A DNA stretch of 64,000 bases from Roseomonas sp. OT10 (GCF_020991085.1 NZ_CP087719.1:558001-622000); one strand, 5' to 3'; shown: positions 53,316-63,604, counted from the stretch's first letter. Program-made: numbers and translations. The notes: generated by a model from the letters alone, not told the origin.

Positions 53316-54653
53316 TCAATGTCCGACCTGATGCAACAGCGCGTCGGAGAACTTGCTCGCCAAGTCGGTTGTGGTCAGCTCAACGAATTTTCCGTCAGCC
53401 AGAAGCGCGACCCAGTTGTCACCACTCCCGGACCTGGATGTGACCTCAATGGCATACGGAGAATGATTTCCGTCCCTCATCCATTTTGGGTAACCCGCAG
53501 GATTGACGCGTGACCAATAAAGCGAAGGTCCGCTTTCTTGGCCTAGCCTGTGGTACATTGACTGGCTTCTCGGTTGCATAAAGACTAGTTTCTCAAGTTT
53601 GGGCATTCCAGGAACCTGAATGTTTAATATGAACGCCCAGCCGCCAGATATTGCTCTACCCGCGCAAATATCAGTGTAATCTTCCAGATCGATGAGGCCA
53701 TCAAAAATCTTCGTAATAACCCTTCCGCCAGTAGCCTCCAGTGCGCGCGTCAATTGATGTTCGATCACTGAAGCAAGTAGCTTCACACCCGTAGACCAGA
53801 TAGTAAGTTGCTGCTTTTGTTGATTGCGAAGCCGCTCTATTGCAGGGCTGTAGCCCTGCTGCTTCCTGGCGGAAAGTTCAAGTCCGGTCAGAGCTCCCTC
53901 AGTGCGGTCAAATACCAAGTCCATAAATGATCGGATATCGCCCGCATCGTCCGCTTCGGAAAGACATTCAATGTAACGATCCCTCTCCGATTTTTTGAAT
54001 ATAATTGGCGGATAGCCCGCGCGAATTAATTCAAGGTTTCCTATTGCTCTTGAGACTCGTCCGTTTCCGTCGATAAACGGATGTATATGAGTCAACCACG
54101 CATGTAATAACGCAGATCTAAACGGCGCCGGTGCATCTTTGTTTTCTAATGACCACTTCTGCCAGTGCTCCATATGTAATATAATTTCGTGCCATGTTTT
54201 TGGTGGGGTGTGATTTGATCCGCTGATAATTACTCGCTCTGATCTAAAAGCGCCTGCTCCCGGTCGGTCGCCGAGTAGCAAATTGTGGATTTCCTTCAGT
54301 TGATCGATGTCTGTTGGAGTAGTTCGATTTTTTGCAATATCAACCACTCGGGTCAGTGCCTTATCGAGAGCTATTGCATCGCGGACATATCCCGGATCAT
54401 GGCCGGTAATTGTTATGCCCTTTAGTACAGCTGCTTCGGTTTCTCCGACAGAAAGCGTGCTTCCTTCAATAGCATTAGACTCCGCAATCTGCTCAAATCT
54501 TTTCAGCCCATAGTAGTCGAGTAGAGTTTGCTTGGTGAGGGTTCCCTGCTGTCGAAGCAGGGCAACACGCTCCTCAATAGCGCGCAGACGCGCGACAACT
54601 TGGTGAGTGGATTCAACACTAAGCGAGTATGGACTTGAGTTGAACTGGAGCAT
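53316..54653 (-). CDS. Fic-domain protein (AMPylator-like) with extra C-terminal domain
   Basis: A 445-residue protein with the Fic core motif HPFIDGNGRVSR (catalytic His about residue 191) and the flap region ISGSNHTPPK. ESNAIEGSTL near residues 58-67 is the class II inhibitory helix ((S/T)xxxE(G/N)), so activity is probably self-restrained. A Fic_N-like helical part precedes it. The last 200 residues, beginning RKQQGYSPAIERLRNQQ, are not recognised. Base composition is clearly lower in GC than the rest (27 of 60 bases in 54001-54060). That points to transfer. ATG 54653 follows GGTGGGA. An IS lies 92 bp upstream. Confidence 0.88.
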   Translation of the reverse strand: MLQFNSSPYSLSVESTHQVVARLRAIEERVALLRQQGTLTKQTLLDYYGLKRFEQIAESNAIEGSTLSVGETEAAVLKGITITGHDPGYVRDAIALDKALTRVVDIAKNRTTPTDIDQLKEIHNLLLGDRPGAGAFRSERVIISGSNHTPPKTWHEIILHMEHWQKWSLENKDAPAPFRSALLHAWLTHIHPFIDGNGRVSRAIGNLELIRAGYPPIIFKKSERDRYIECLSEADDAGDIRSFMDLVFDRTEGALTGLELSARKQQGYSPAIERLRNQQKQQLTIWSTGVKLLASVIEHQLTRALEATGGRVITKIFDGLIDLEDYTDICAGRAISGGWAFILNIQVPGMPKLEKLVFMQPRSQSMYHRLGQESGPSLYWSRVNPAGYPKWMRDGNHSPYAIEVTSRSGSGDNWVALLADGKFVELTTTDLASKFSDALLHQVGH

Positions 54654-54747
54654 CGATCCCACCTACGTCTCGGGCGCTTTCGAGCACTGTAGCCGTAGAC
54701 CTCATGCGGCCAATACTGCTGCTGTCGATGACGCAGATGAAGCGTTC

Positions 54748-55702
54748 AGAGTCTGATTCATAATTATCCGGCGTGATTTCATGGCCTTGCGATGCGGCGT
54801 GCGAAGAGCTGGATCGAGGCGATGAAGAGCCATGCGGTAGCCGATGCGATGGTCTGCTCGAAGTCCTTGGCGAGGCGGCGGTTCCGATTGAGCCAAGCCA
54901 GTGTGCGTTCGACAACCCAACGGCGCGGGAGGACGACAAACCCTCTTGCGGCATCTGACCGTTTGACGATCTCGACGGTCCATTTGCCGATCCGCCGGAG
55001 GGCGTCCCTGAGCTTGTCGCCAGCATATCCACCATCGGCGAAGACATGGCGCAGCCACGGGAAGCGCTTGATGATCTCGGCCAGCACCAGCGGCGCACCG
55101 TCACGGTCCTGGATGTCGGCGGTGTGGACTACCGCATGGACGAGATTGCCGTCGGTGTCGGTCAGGATGTGGCGCTTGCGGCCCTTGGTCTTCTTGCCCG
55201 CATCATAGCCCCGAGGTCCGCCGCTTTCCGTGGTTTTGACGCTTTGGCTGTCGATTACCCCGGCGCTGGGCGAGGCTTCGCGACCCGTCCCCTCACGGGC
55301 GATCAGCAACAGAGCATGGTTCAATGACAACCACAGCCTATTGTCCCGCCACAGGTAGAACCAGCGCCGCACCGTCGAGACCGGCGGAAAGCAGGGCGGC
55401 AGCATCCGCCACGGCAGGCCGCCACGCAGCAGATACAGGATCGCCTCGACAATCCGCCTGAGTGGCCACTTGCGCGGGCGGCCCACATGCGATGCTGGCG
55501 GAAAGAACGGCTCCAGCAGTGCCCATTCGGCATCGGTCAAATCGCTTGGCAAAGCCAGTTCCGCACGGGCATACTGCGCCCGAGTGGTATCGGTCCACAT
55601 CGTTGATCTCCGGAAGTTTTCGCAAAAACCCCTGAATCAATGACCTGGGCTGGCGTCAAGCTAACCCGCTGATACCACTCAACTTAATTTCGGATCAGGC
55701 TC
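54748..55702 (-). mobile_element. IS5-family insertion sequence, complete
   Basis: A 955-bp element bounded by imperfect inverted repeats: GAGTCTGATTCATAATTA at 54748 and, read inward from 55702 on the other strand, GAGCCTGATCCGAAATTA. It is flanked by a 3-bp direct repeat TCA (54745-54747 and 55703-55705), the TNA-type target duplication of IS1031/IS427-like IS5 elements. It carries one transposase gene. It points the same way as the fic gene, whose start is 92 bp away. Confidence 0.9.
54779..55600 (-). CDS. IS5-family DDE transposase
   Basis: A 273-residue transposase that looks intact. It has LPSDLTDAEWALLEPFFPP at the start, GRPRKWPLRRIVEAILYLLRGGLPWRMLPP, the first Asp in VIDSQSVKTTE, RGYDAGKKTKGRKRHILTD, the second Asp in VFADGGYAGDKL, and the Glu in VVERTLAWLNRNRRLAKDFE. 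No frameshift is needed, so the copy may still be active. Confidence 0.94.
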   Translation of the reverse strand: MWTDTTRAQYARAELALPSDLTDAEWALLEPFFPPASHVGRPRKWPLRRIVEAILYLLRGGLPWRMLPPCFPPVSTVRRWFYLWRDNRLWLSLNHALLLIAREGTGREASPSAGVIDSQSVKTTESGGPRGYDAGKKTKGRKRHILTDTDGNLVHAVVHTADIQDRDGAPLVLAEIIKRFPWLRHVFADGGYAGDKLRDALRRIGKWTVEIVKRSDAARGFVVLPRRWVVERTLAWLNRNRRLAKDFEQTIASATAWLFIASIQLFARRIARP

Positions 55703-55952
55703 TCAGATTTCCAGTCTTCGGTGTCTGGCGCCGATAGATGCGCAGCGCTGGCCCGTATCTGCCTTTCCGCCCAAACCGGCGAGTCAGATGTGTCCGCCAA
55801 CGCCGCCCCAGCAGATCCATCCTCATTGCAAGAGGACGAGCACCTCGCACGTCAAGGGTGGCGGCAACACGCTTCTGACGAGAGGCACCGGGCCCGCCGG
55901 GCGGCCTCGCTTGCGCTGCCTGACATCGGCGCCAGGGATGTGACACGCATGC

Positions 55953-56351
55953 TCAAACTGCCAAGACCCGCAGCCCCAGATGCCGCTCCATCGGCTCGAA
56001 ATCCCGATCATCGTGTAGCAACGCGTAATCCCGCTCGATGCAGAAGGTAGCGATGATCAGGTCGATCGTCTTCCGCACTGTGACGCCCTTGCTGCGCAAC
56101 GTCCGATAGTTTAGTGCCGCCTCTACAGCTGTCGCCTCGTTTAGCATCGCCTCGATAGAGAACTCCCGCAGCAACCGCTCGATCTTCCGCGCCCGTGGCT
56201 CATCCGGCGCGCCCTGAAGCACCTCCAACAGGATCAAATCCCCCACCAAAATGGCCTCCTCGCCAAAAGCCGCGCGGAGCCAGCGCACATGCGGCAGCTC
56301 CGCCCGGTCGCGGAGGTGGTCGATCCAGACCGAGCTATCCACCACGATCAA
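55953..56351 (-). CDS. vapC: VapC-type PIN-domain toxin
   Basis: A 132-residue ribonuclease toxin. The acidic residues of the PIN site are in IVVDSSVWIDHL, LILLEVLQGAP, KTIDLIIATFCIERDY and LLHDDRDFEPM. The start is taken as TTG at 56351, which gives a normal VapC N-terminus and overlaps the vapB stop (TTGA); longer starts upstream would run into vapB. It is expected to cleave tRNA or rRNA when free of antitoxin. Confidence 0.88.
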   Translation of the reverse strand: MIVVDSSVWIDHLRDRAELPHVRWLRAAFGEEAILVGDLILLEVLQGAPDEPRARKIERLLREFSIEAMLNEATAVEAALNYRTLRSKGVTVRKTIDLIIATFCIERDYALLHDDRDFEPMERHLGLRVLAV

Positions 56352-56548
56352 GGCTGGCGCCCCTCCCGGCTCGCGGCGAGGTCGCCCTCCCAACCCAGCC
56401 CTGCCAGCGCCGCGCCGGCCTGCTTCTGCCGCGCCATCCGCACCACGCGGCGCAGAGCCTCCTCCACCGTGGCCTTCATGGTCGGCAGGCCGGTGGCCGC
56501 CATGGCCTCCTGCATCAGGGCAGGGTCAATCTCGATGTTGGTCCGCAT
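56348..56548 (-). CDS. vapB: VapB-type antitoxin
   Basis: A 66-residue antitoxin. MRTNIEIDPALMQEAMAATG is the typical N-terminal strand-helix of the VapB family, followed by ATVEEALRRVVRMARQKQAG and a flexible tail that would bind VapC. The stop overlaps the vapC start by four bases. A dyad over its own promoter suggests self-repression. Confidence 0.88.
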   Translation of the reverse strand: MRTNIEIDPALMQEAMAATGLPTMKATVEEALRRVVRMARQKQAGAALAGLGWEGDLAASREGRQP

Positions 56549-56553
56549 GATAC

Positions 56554-56583
56554 CCTCGATGTGTATTTATTCGAGGTACTATA
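56554..56583 (-). promoter_or_regulatory. vapBC promoter with operator dyad
   Basis: CCTCGA (56554-56559) and TCGAGG (56571-56576) form a 6-bp inverted repeat separated by an AT-rich 11-bp centre. On the minus strand TATAGT (56583-56578) is a good -10. The dyad sits downstream of that -10, over the expected transcription start, so bound VapB/VapBC would block the promoter. Confidence 0.6.
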
Positions 56584-56759
56584 CACACGACCGCCGCCCC
56601 ATCCCACCCCCGCAACACCCCGTCACCCCCCGCCCCCCTCCCGCCGCAATCCCGCCCACGCCCCGCCGCGCCCACCCTGCTACAACCTCCCATCGCCCCC
56701 ACCCCGGGGGCACCCCAACCCAACCGGCCGCCCCTGGCGGCCGCAGAGAGGCGTGACGG

Positions 56760-57842
56760 ATGGACTGGCGTGGCAAGCGTGTTCTGGTCACCGGCGGGGC
56801 CGGTTTCCTGGGCTCCAACCTCTGCCACGCCCTGACCGGGCGCGGCGCGGACGTCATCGCCGTCGACGCCATGCTGCCGGAGATGGGCGCGAACCCGCAC
56901 AACCTGGAAGGCTCCGGCGCCCGCCTCGTGGTGGCCGACCTGCGCACGGCGGACGTGACCCCGCTCTGCGAGGGCGTGGACGTGCTGTTCAACTTCGCCG
57001 CCCAGACCTCCCACGCCGGCTCCATGCTGGACCCGCTGGGCGACCTCTCCATCAACGCGCAGATCCAGCTCCGCCTGATCGGCGCCATGCGCAACGGCGC
57101 GCCCAACGCCGTGGTGGTCCACGCCTCCACCCGCCAGTTCTACGGCCGCCCGCAATACCTGCCGGTGGACGAGGCGCACCCGATCGTCCCGCCCGATTTC
57201 AACGGCGTGTCGAAATGGGCGGGCGAGCAGTACTGGCTGCTGGAGAACCGCATCCAGGGCCGCCGCGTCACCGCGCTCCGCCTGACCAACTGCTACGGCC
57301 CGCGCCTGCGCATCAAGGACCACCGCCAGACCTTCCTGGGCATCTGGATCCGCCGCGTGCTGGAAGGCGCGCCCTTCGAGGTCTGGGGCGGCGAGCAGCT
57401 CCGCGACCTGGCGCACAGCGACGACGTGGTGGAGGCCTTCATCACCGCCGCCGTCAACATGATGCGCGACGGCGGCGCGGAGGTGACGGCCCCCGGCCCG
57501 CTCGGCCCGCCGCGCCGCGCCCTGCCCGGCGATCTGCTGGAGCGCGAGGCGCCCGCCGCCGCGCGGCCGGTGGTCGGCTGCGAGGGCCGCGCCTTCAACA
57601 TCGGCGGCTGCCCGCCGATCTCGCTGCGCGACCTGGCCGATGCCCTGGTGGACGCGGCAGGGCAGGGGAGCTACGAAACCCGTTCCTTCCCGGCCGACCG
57701 GGCGGCGATCGACATCGGCTCCTTCCACGCCGACGACAGCGCCTTCCGCACCGCCACGGGCTGGGCCCCGCGCGTGACGCTGGCCGAGGGCCTGCGCCGC
57801 ACCGTGGACTGGTTCCGCCCCCGGCTGGCCGACTACCTCTGA
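56760..57842 (+). CDS. NAD-dependent nucleotide-sugar epimerase/dehydratase
   Basis: A 360-residue extended short-chain dehydrogenase. VLVTGGAGFLGSNL binds NAD. FNFAAQTSHAGSM and VVHASTRQFYGRPQYLPV line the active site. At the usual YxxxK position it has NGVSK (within PPDFNGVSKWAGEQY), so the catalytic Tyr is replaced by Asn. RLTNCYGPRLRIKDHRQTFLGIWIRRVLEGAPFEVWGGEQLRDL is typical of sugar epimerases in surface-glycan clusters. An aminotransferase gene follows 16 bp later, suggesting joint synthesis of an amino sugar. Confidence 0.88.
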   Translation: MDWRGKRVLVTGGAGFLGSNLCHALTGRGADVIAVDAMLPEMGANPHNLEGSGARLVVADLRTADVTPLCEGVDVLFNFAAQTSHAGSMLDPLGDLSINAQIQLRLIGAMRNGAPNAVVVHASTRQFYGRPQYLPVDEAHPIVPPDFNGVSKWAGEQYWLLENRIQGRRVTALRLTNCYGPRLRIKDHRQTFLGIWIRRVLEGAPFEVWGGEQLRDLAHSDDVVEAFITAAVNMMRDGGAEVTAPGPLGPPRRALPGDLLEREAPAAARPVVGCEGRAFNIGGCPPISLRDLADALVDAAGQGSYETRSFPADRAAIDIGSFHADDSAFRTATGWAPRVTLAEGLRRTVDWFRPRLADYL

Positions 57843-57858
57843 GGCAGGACGAGACGCC

Positions 57859-58995
57859 ATGAACGCCCCCGACCTCGTCGTGCCCCAGGCCGATCCCGGC
57901 GCCGGCTACCGCGCCGAGAAGGCCGCCATCGACGCCGCCGTCGCCCGCGCGCTGGACTCCGGCTGGTACATCCTCGGCCAGGAGGGCAAGCGCTTCGAGC
58001 TGGAGTTTGCGAACTGGCTCGGCGAGGGTCAGCACGCCATCGGCTGCGCCAACGGCACGGATGCGCTGGCGCTGACCCTGCGCGGCCTGGGCATCGGTCC
58101 CGGCTGCACCGTCGCCACCGTCTCCCACACCGCCGTCGCGACGGTGGCGGCGATCGAGATGGCGGGGGCCACGCCGCTGCTGCTCGACATCGACCCCGAC
58201 ACCTACACCATGGATGCGGAGGAGCTGGCGGCGGTGCTGGAGATGCCGCCGCCCGGCCTGCCGCCGATCCGCGCCGCCATCGCCGTCCACCTCTACGGCC
58301 AGGCCTGCGACCTGGAGCCGATGCTGGCCGATTGCGCCGCCGCCGGCGTGGCGCTGATCGAGGACTGCGCCCAGGCGCATGGCGCGATGCTGGGCGGGCG
58401 GAAGCTGGGCACGCTGGGCCAGGCCGCGGCCTTCAGCCTCTACCCCACCAAGAACCTCGGCGCGCTGGGCGATGGCGGGGTGATCGCCACCACGGACGAA
58501 CAGCTTGCCGAGCGGATCGGCGCCATCCGGCAGTATGGCTGGCGCTCCCGTTACGTCTCGGACGTGGTCGGCGTGAACTCCCGCCTGGACGAGATCCAGG
58601 CCGCGATCCTGCGCGCCCGCCTGCCGCGGCTGGACGCCAACAACGCCCGCCGCCGCGCCATCGCCGCCGCCTATGATTCCGCGCTGGAGGGCACGCCCTT
58701 CGCCCCGCCGGTGCGGCGGGAGGACACGACCCATGTCTTCCACCAGTACGTCCTGCGCTGCCCGGCCCGCGATTCGGTGCAGGCCCGGCTGCGGGCGCAG
58801 GGGATCGGCACGGGCGTCCACTACCCCGTGCCCGTCCACCAGCAGCCTGCCTACCGCGAGCGCGTGGCCCTGGGCCCCGCCGGCTGTGCCGAGACGGAGC
58901 AGGCGGCGCGCGAGGTGCTGAGCCTGCCGATGTTCCCGGAACTGACGGACGCCCAGGTGGAGCGGGTCTGCGCCGCGTTGCGCAGCCTGGGATAG
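57859..58995 (+). CDS. DegT/DnrJ/EryC1-family sugar aminotransferase
   Basis: A 378-residue PLP enzyme. GWYILGQEGKRFELEFANWLG, CANGTDALALTLRGLGIGPG, AVHLYGQACDLEPM, LIEDCAQAHGA and the PLP lysine in FSLYPTKNLGALGDGG are diagnostic. YPVPVHQQPAY occurs near the C-terminus. It transaminates nucleotide-linked keto sugars, consistent with the epimerase 16 bp upstream. Product unknown. Confidence 0.92.
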   Translation: MNAPDLVVPQADPGAGYRAEKAAIDAAVARALDSGWYILGQEGKRFELEFANWLGEGQHAIGCANGTDALALTLRGLGIGPGCTVATVSHTAVATVAAIEMAGATPLLLDIDPDTYTMDAEELAAVLEMPPPGLPPIRAAIAVHLYGQACDLEPMLADCAAAGVALIEDCAQAHGAMLGGRKLGTLGQAAAFSLYPTKNLGALGDGGVIATTDEQLAERIGAIRQYGWRSRYVSDVVGVNSRLDEIQAAILRARLPRLDANNARRRAIAAAYDSALEGTPFAPPVRREDTTHVFHQYVLRCPARDSVQARLRAQGIGTGVHYPVPVHQQPAYRERVALGPAGCAETEQAAREVLSLPMFPELTDAQVERVCAALRSLG

Positions 58996-59117
58996 CGCCG
59001 TGTTCCGGCCGGATGGAGGCATCCGGCGCGGCCTGCTCCGGCGGAGGGACACGGCGGGCGGTTGCGTTGTGGGCCCCCGCCGCCCGTGAAATGCTGGGCC
59101 GGCCAGGGGGCCGCCAC

Positions 59118-60296
59118 ATGCACGCCATCTTCTCGTTGCGGTTCCGGAGGCTGCTTCCGGCCGTCCTGGCGGCCCTGCTCGCGGCGCCCCTCCGCGCGAA
59201 CGCCCAGGCCCCAACCCCGGCCCAGGCGCCGGCCGTCGTCGTCCTGCCCGTGGCGCTTGAGGCGGTTGCCCCGGGCACCGAGTTCCTCGGGCGGGTGGAG
59301 GCCGTCAACGCGGTCGACGTCCGCTCCCGCGTCGAAGGCTTCCTGGAGACGCGGGGCTTCGAGGAGGGGCAGATGGTCCGGGAGGGCCAGGAACTCTTCC
59401 ACATCGAGAGCGCGGGCTACGAGGCGTCGCTATCCGCCGCCCAGGCCAGCCTGGCGGGCGCCCAGGCCGACCTCCGCGACGCCGAGGGCCGCTTCCAGCG
59501 CAGCCAGGAGCTGCGCCGGACCCAGGCCACATCCCAGGCCGTGCTGGAGGAGAACCAGGCCGCGCGCGACCGCGCCCGGGCCGGCGTCCTGTCGGCCGAG
59601 GCCAGCCTGCGGCAGGCCGAGCTGAACCTCGGCTACACCAGCATCCGGGCGCCCTTCGCAGGCCGGATCGGCCATTCGGCCTTCGCGGTGGGCAGCCTCG
59701 TGGCACCCTCCTCGGGGCCGCTCGCCCGCATCGTCCAGACCGATCCGATCCGTGTTGTCTTCTCGGTGAGCGACCAGAGCCTCCTCGACTTCCGCACCGG
59801 GCCGGCGGCGGGGCGGGCGGAGGGGGGCTTCGTCCCGAGCCTCGTGCTCTCCTCCGGCCATGTCTACGCCCATCCCGGCGAGATCGAGTTCATCGGCAAC
59901 GAGTTCGATCCCCGCACCGGCACCATCCCCGTGCGCGCGCGCTTCCCGAATCCGGAGGGACTGTTGGTGCCCGGCCAGTTCGTCACGCTGGCGGTGCGTC
60001 CGGCCGAGGCGCGGCGCCGCCCGGTCGTCCGGCTTGGCGCGGTCCAGCTCGACCGCGAGGGCCGCTTCGTCCTGCTGGTGGACGAGCAGGACCGGGTCGT
60101 GCTGCGCCGTATCCGCGTCGGTGCCCAGATCGGCCAGAACTGGGTCGTCGAGGACGGGCTGCGGGGCGGCGAGCGGGTGATCGTCCAAGGCTTCCAGAAC
60201 GCGCGGCCGGGCGCCCCGGTCCGCGCCGTGCCGGCCACGGAGGGCCCGGCCGGCCCCGGCGCGGCCCGGATGCCCGCCGGTGCCGCGCGCCCATGA
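59118..60296 (+). CDS. RND efflux periplasmic adaptor (membrane fusion protein)
   Basis: A 392-residue adaptor. The signal peptide is [23 protein letters not shown]. The body has the lipoyl half [32 protein letters not shown], an alpha-hairpin with heptads ([22 protein letters not shown]), the second lipoyl half [23 protein letters not shown] and a beta-barrel ([12 protein letters not shown]). There is no lipobox. ATG 59118 follows AGGGGG; upstream in-frame ATGs at 59013 and 59091 are less likely. The stop overlaps the pump gene start (ATGA). Confidence 0.92.
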   Translation: MHAIFSLRFRRLLPAVLAALLAAPLRANAQAPTPAQAPAVVVLPVALEAVAPGTEFLGRVEAVNAVDVRSRVEGFLETRGFEEGQMVREGQELFHIESAGYEASLSAAQASLAGAQADLRDAEGRFQRSQELRRTQATSQAVLEENQAARDRARAGVLSAEASLRQAELNLGYTSIRAPFAGRIGHSAFAVGSLVAPSSGPLARIVQTDPIRVVFSVSDQSLLDFRTGPAAGRAEGGFVPSLVLSSGHVYAHPGEIEFIGNEFDPRTGTIPVRARFPNPEGLLVPGQFVTLAVRPAEARRRPVVRLGAVQLDREGRFVLLVDEQDRVVLRRIRVGAQIGQNWVVEDGLRGGERVIVQGFQNARPGAPVRAVPATEGPAGPGAARMPAGAARP

Positions 60297-63200
60297 TCTC
60301 CGCGGTCTTCGTCCGGCGACCGCGCCTCGCCATGGTCGTCGCGGTGGTGACGGCCATCGCCGGGCTGCTGGCCCTCACCCTGATCCCGGTGGCGCAGTTC
60401 CCGCCCATCACGCCGCCGGAGATCCAGGTCAGCGCCAGCTATCCCGGCGCCAGCGCCGAGGTCGTGATGAACAGCATCGGCGCGCCGATCGAGGAGCAGG
60501 TCAACGGCGTGGACGACATGCTGTACATGTCGTCCTCCAGCGGGAACAACGGCAGCTATTCCCTGACGGTCACCTTCCGCGTCGGGACGGACCCGGCCAT
60601 CGCCCAGGTGAACGTCCAGAACCGCGTCGCGCTCGCCACCCCCCGTCTGCCGCCCGCCGTCACACAGACCGGCGTCTCCGTGCGCAGCCGCTCGACCAGC
60701 ATGCTGATGGGCGTCGCGCTCCATTCGCCGCGGGGCACGCACGACGAGATCTTCATCAGCAACTACGCCTCGGTGAACCTGCGCGATGCCCTCGCCCGCG
60801 TTCCCGGCGTCGGCGAGGTCGGCATCTTCGGCCCGGCCTACAGCATGCGGGTGTGGATGGACCCGGACCGGATGCAGGCCCTGGGCCTCACCGCGGCCGA
60901 CATCATGGCGGCGATCCGCTCGCACAACGCTCAGGCCTCGGCCGGGCTGATCGGCTCCGCCCCCGCCCCGGCGGGGCAGGAGCTGCAGCTGACGATCATG
61001 GCGCGCGGCCGGCTGGAGACGCCGGAGGAGTTCGGGGAGATCGTGCTGCGGACCAATGCGGACGGGGCGATCGTCAGCCTCCGCGACGTGGCCCGGATCG
61101 AGCTGGGCGCCCAGTCCTACGACATCCGCTCCCGCTTCGACGGGCAGCCGAGCGCCACCGTCGTCATCTACGCCTCCCCGGACGCCAATGCCCTGAACGT
61201 CGCCGGCGCCGTCCGGGCGGAGCTGGAGCGGGCCAGCGGCCAATTCCCGGACGACCTGGCGCAGACCGTGGTGTTCGACACCACGGCATTCGTCAGCGAG
61301 ACGATCCGGGAGATCGCCGTCACGCTCGGCCTGACCTTCCTGCTGGTCATCCTGGTCACCTACGTCTTCCTGCAGGACTGGCGCGCCACCCTCATCCCGA
61401 TGCTGACCATCCCCGTCTCCCTGCTGGGCGGGTTCGTCATCCTCCTCGCGCTCGGCTACTCGGCCAACACCATCACGCTCTTCGCCGTGGTGCTGGCCAT
61501 CAGTCTGGTGGTCGATGACGCCATCATCGTGGTCGAGGGCGTGCAGCGCCTGATGCAGGAGCGGGGCCTGCCCGTCGCCGAGGCGACGCTGGAGACGATG
61601 CGGCAGGTGACCGCGCCGATCGTCGTCACGACCCTGGTGCTGGCCGCCCTGTTCCTGCCCATCGGCTTCATCTCGGGCGTCACGGGGCAGCTCTACGGCC
61701 AGTTCGCCGTGACGATCATGGCGACGATCGCCCTGTCCACCGTCAACGCCCTGACGCTGAGCCCGGCCCTCTGCGTCATCCTGCTGCGCCCGCCCGGCGG
61801 GCGCCGGGCGCGGCTCTTCGCACTTTTCGATGCCGCCCTCGACCGGTCGAGGCGGGGCTACCTGGGCCTGCTCGGCCGCCTGGGCCGGCGGCTGGCGCTG
61901 GCCGGGGTGGTCATGGCGGCGGTGCTGGCCGGGACGCTCGGACTGTTCCGCAGCCTGCCGACCGCCTTCATCCCCACGGAGGACCTCGGCTACGTCTTCG
62001 TGAACCTCCAGATGCCCAACGCCGCCTCGCTCGACAGGACGGAGGTCGCGATGGGCGAGGTGCTGGGGATCCTGCACGGGACGCCGGGCGTCGCCGGCGT
62101 CATCGGCATCGCCGGCACGAGCATGATCGGCGGCGGCGGCTCCGATTCGGCCATGATCATCGCTTCGCTGCGGCCGTGGCGGGAGCGGCGGGGGGCGGAG
62201 GAGAGCCTCGACGGCATCCTGGCGCATCTGCGCGCCCGCTTCGCCGCCGTCACCGCGGGCACGGCCGTCGCCTTCGTGCCGCCCGCCATCCCGGGGCTCG
62301 GCACCACCGGCGGATTCGACATGCGCCTGCAGGCCCGGGCCGGGCAGAGTCAGGAGGACCTCGCCGAGGCGATGCGCGGCCTGGTCTTCCGCGCGAACCA
62401 GTCGCCGGGGCTGGCCGGCGTGTTCAGCACCTTCCGGGCGGACACGCCGCAGGTCTTCCTGGAGATCGACCGGCGCCGCGCGGAACTGCTGGGCGTGTCG
62501 CCCGCCGCCATCTTCGAGACGCTGCAGGCGCATCTCGGCTCGGCCTATGTGGACGACTTCAACATGCTGTCCCGTGTGTTCCAGGTCCGCATCCAGGACG
62601 AGCCGCGGTTCCGCGGCCGGGTGGCGGACATCGAGCGGCAGCACGTCCGCAACAGCACGGGCGAGCTGGTGCCGCTCCGCGCCGTCCTCGTCCTGTCGGA
62701 CACGCTGGGGCCCAACGCGATCGGCCGCTACAACCTCTTCCCGGCCGTCTCCATCAACGGGCAGGCGGCGGGGGTCAGCACCGGCGCGGCGCTGGACCGC
62801 ATGGAGGCGATAGCGGCGGAGAGCCTGCCCGAGGGCTTCGGCTTCGAATGGACCGGACTCGCGTTGCAGGAGCGGCAGGCCGGCGCGGAGACAGCCGCGA
62901 TCATCGTCGTCGGGATCCTCTTCACCTACCTGTTCCTCGTTGCCCAGTACGAGAGCTGGAGCGTGCCCCTCGCGGTGATGCTCTCGGTCGCCGTTGCCGT
63001 GCTGGGCGCGCTCGCCAGCCTCGCCCTGGCCGGTATGCCGATCGATCTCTACGCGCAGATCGGCCTGCTGCTGCTGATCGGCCTGGCGGCCAAGAACGCC
63101 ATCCTCATCGTGGAGTTCTCGAAGGAGCGCCGGGACGAGGGGATGGGCACCCTGGAGGCCGCGCTGGAAGGTACCAGCCAGCGCTTCCGCCCCCTGGTCA

Positions 63201-63424
63201 TGACGGCCTTCAGCTCGATCCTCGGTGTCCTGCCCCTGGTCCTGGCGAGCGGCGCCGGGGCGGCAAGCCGACGCTCCATCGGGATGACCCTGTTCGGCGG
63301 CCTGCTGGTCGGGACGCTGCTCGGCCTGCTGATGATCCCCGTGCTCTACGTCGCGGTGCAGACTGTCCGGGAATGGGCCAAGGCCCGGCTCCCCGGCCGG
63401 GACGGCGCCGCCCAGCCTCGCTAG
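60293..63424 (+). CDS. RND efflux pump inner-membrane subunit (HAE-1 type)
   Basis: A 1043-residue proton-driven pump. [49 protein letters not shown] is the standard start. The proton relay is D408-D409 in [13 protein letters not shown] in the fourth transmembrane helix. [37 protein letters not shown] and [22 protein letters not shown] are further family landmarks. It pairs with the overlapping adaptor gene; an outer-membrane channel gene is not in the window. Substrate unknown. Confidence 0.95.
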   Translation: MISAVFVRRPRLAMVVAVVTAIAGLLALTLIPVAQFPPITPPEIQVSASYPGASAEVVMNSIGAPIEEQVNGVDDMLYMSSSSGNNGSYSLTVTFRVGTDPAIAQVNVQNRVALATPRLPPAVTQTGVSVRSRSTSMLMGVALHSPRGTHDEIFISNYASVNLRDALARVPGVGEVGIFGPAYSMRVWMDPDRMQALGLTAADIMAAIRSHNAQASAGLIGSAPAPAGQELQLTIMARGRLETPEEFGEIVLRTNADGAIVSLRDVARIELGAQSYDIRSRFDGQPSATVVIYASPDANALNVAGAVRAELERASGQFPDDLAQTVVFDTTAFVSETIREIAVTLGLTFLLVILVTYVFLQDWRATLIPMLTIPVSLLGGFVILLALGYSANTITLFAVVLAISLVVDDAIIVVEGVQRLMQERGLPVAEATLETMRQVTAPIVVTTLVLAALFLPIGFISGVTGQLYGQFAVTIMATIALSTVNALTLSPALCVILLRPPGGRRARLFALFDAALDRSRRGYLGLLGRLGRRLALAGVVMAAVLAGTLGLFRSLPTAFIPTEDLGYVFVNLQMPNAASLDRTEVAMGEVLGILHGTPGVAGVIGIAGTSMIGGGGSDSAMIIASLRPWRERRGAEESLDGILAHLRARFAAVTAGTAVAFVPPAIPGLGTTGGFDMRLQARAGQSQEDLAEAMRGLVFRANQSPGLAGVFSTFRADTPQVFLEIDRRRAELLGVSPAAIFETLQAHLGSAYVDDFNMLSRVFQVRIQDEPRFRGRVADIERQHVRNSTGELVPLRAVLVLSDTLGPNAIGRYNLFPAVSINGQAAGVSTGAALDRMEAIAAESLPEGFGFEWTGLALQERQAGAETAAIIVVGILFTYLFLVAQYESWSVPLAVMLSVAVAVLGALASLALAGMPIDLYAQIGLLLLIGLAAKNAILIVEFSKERRDEGMGTLEAALEGTSQRFRPLVMTAFSSILGVLPLVLASGAGAASRRSIGMTLFGGLLVGTLLGLLMIPVLYVAVQTVREWAKARLPGRDGAAQPR

Positions 63425-63462
63425 ACCATGATCCCCGCTCACGGAGGCGGGGACCATGGTCT
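63423..63462 (+). terminator. Hairpin after the RND operon
   Basis: A two-part stem starting at the stop codon: AGACCATG / CATGGTCT (8 bp), then CCCCGC / GCGGGG (6 bp) after a 2-base bulge on each side, with an 8-base loop. TGGCCCTCTGTTCTGT follows. It is a good candidate terminator or mRNA-stabilising stem for the adaptor-pump operon. Confidence 0.6.
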
Positions 63463-63604
63463 GGCCCTCTGTTCTGTCGCGCGATTCACGCTCCGGACGG
63501 CTCCGACCACGCGGGGATGCCCCTGACACCACGCCCGGGGCGGTTCCGAGCAGACGATCGCGGCCCGCAGACGCTCCGGGCGCCGGACGGGCCGCAAGAC
63601 CGGG

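Noticed and set aside
55706-55952. Gene between the IS and vapC
   Set aside because: Open frames on both strands are short and without recognisable start signals or family motifs; only a possible remnant frame joined across the IS was kept as an observation.
63480-63540. Partial sixth copy of the dispersed element after the RND operon
   Set aside because: Only short resemblance (CTCCGGACGGC and GGGGATGCCCCTGAC) without the conserved hairpins, so it is likely coincidence or a badly decayed end.
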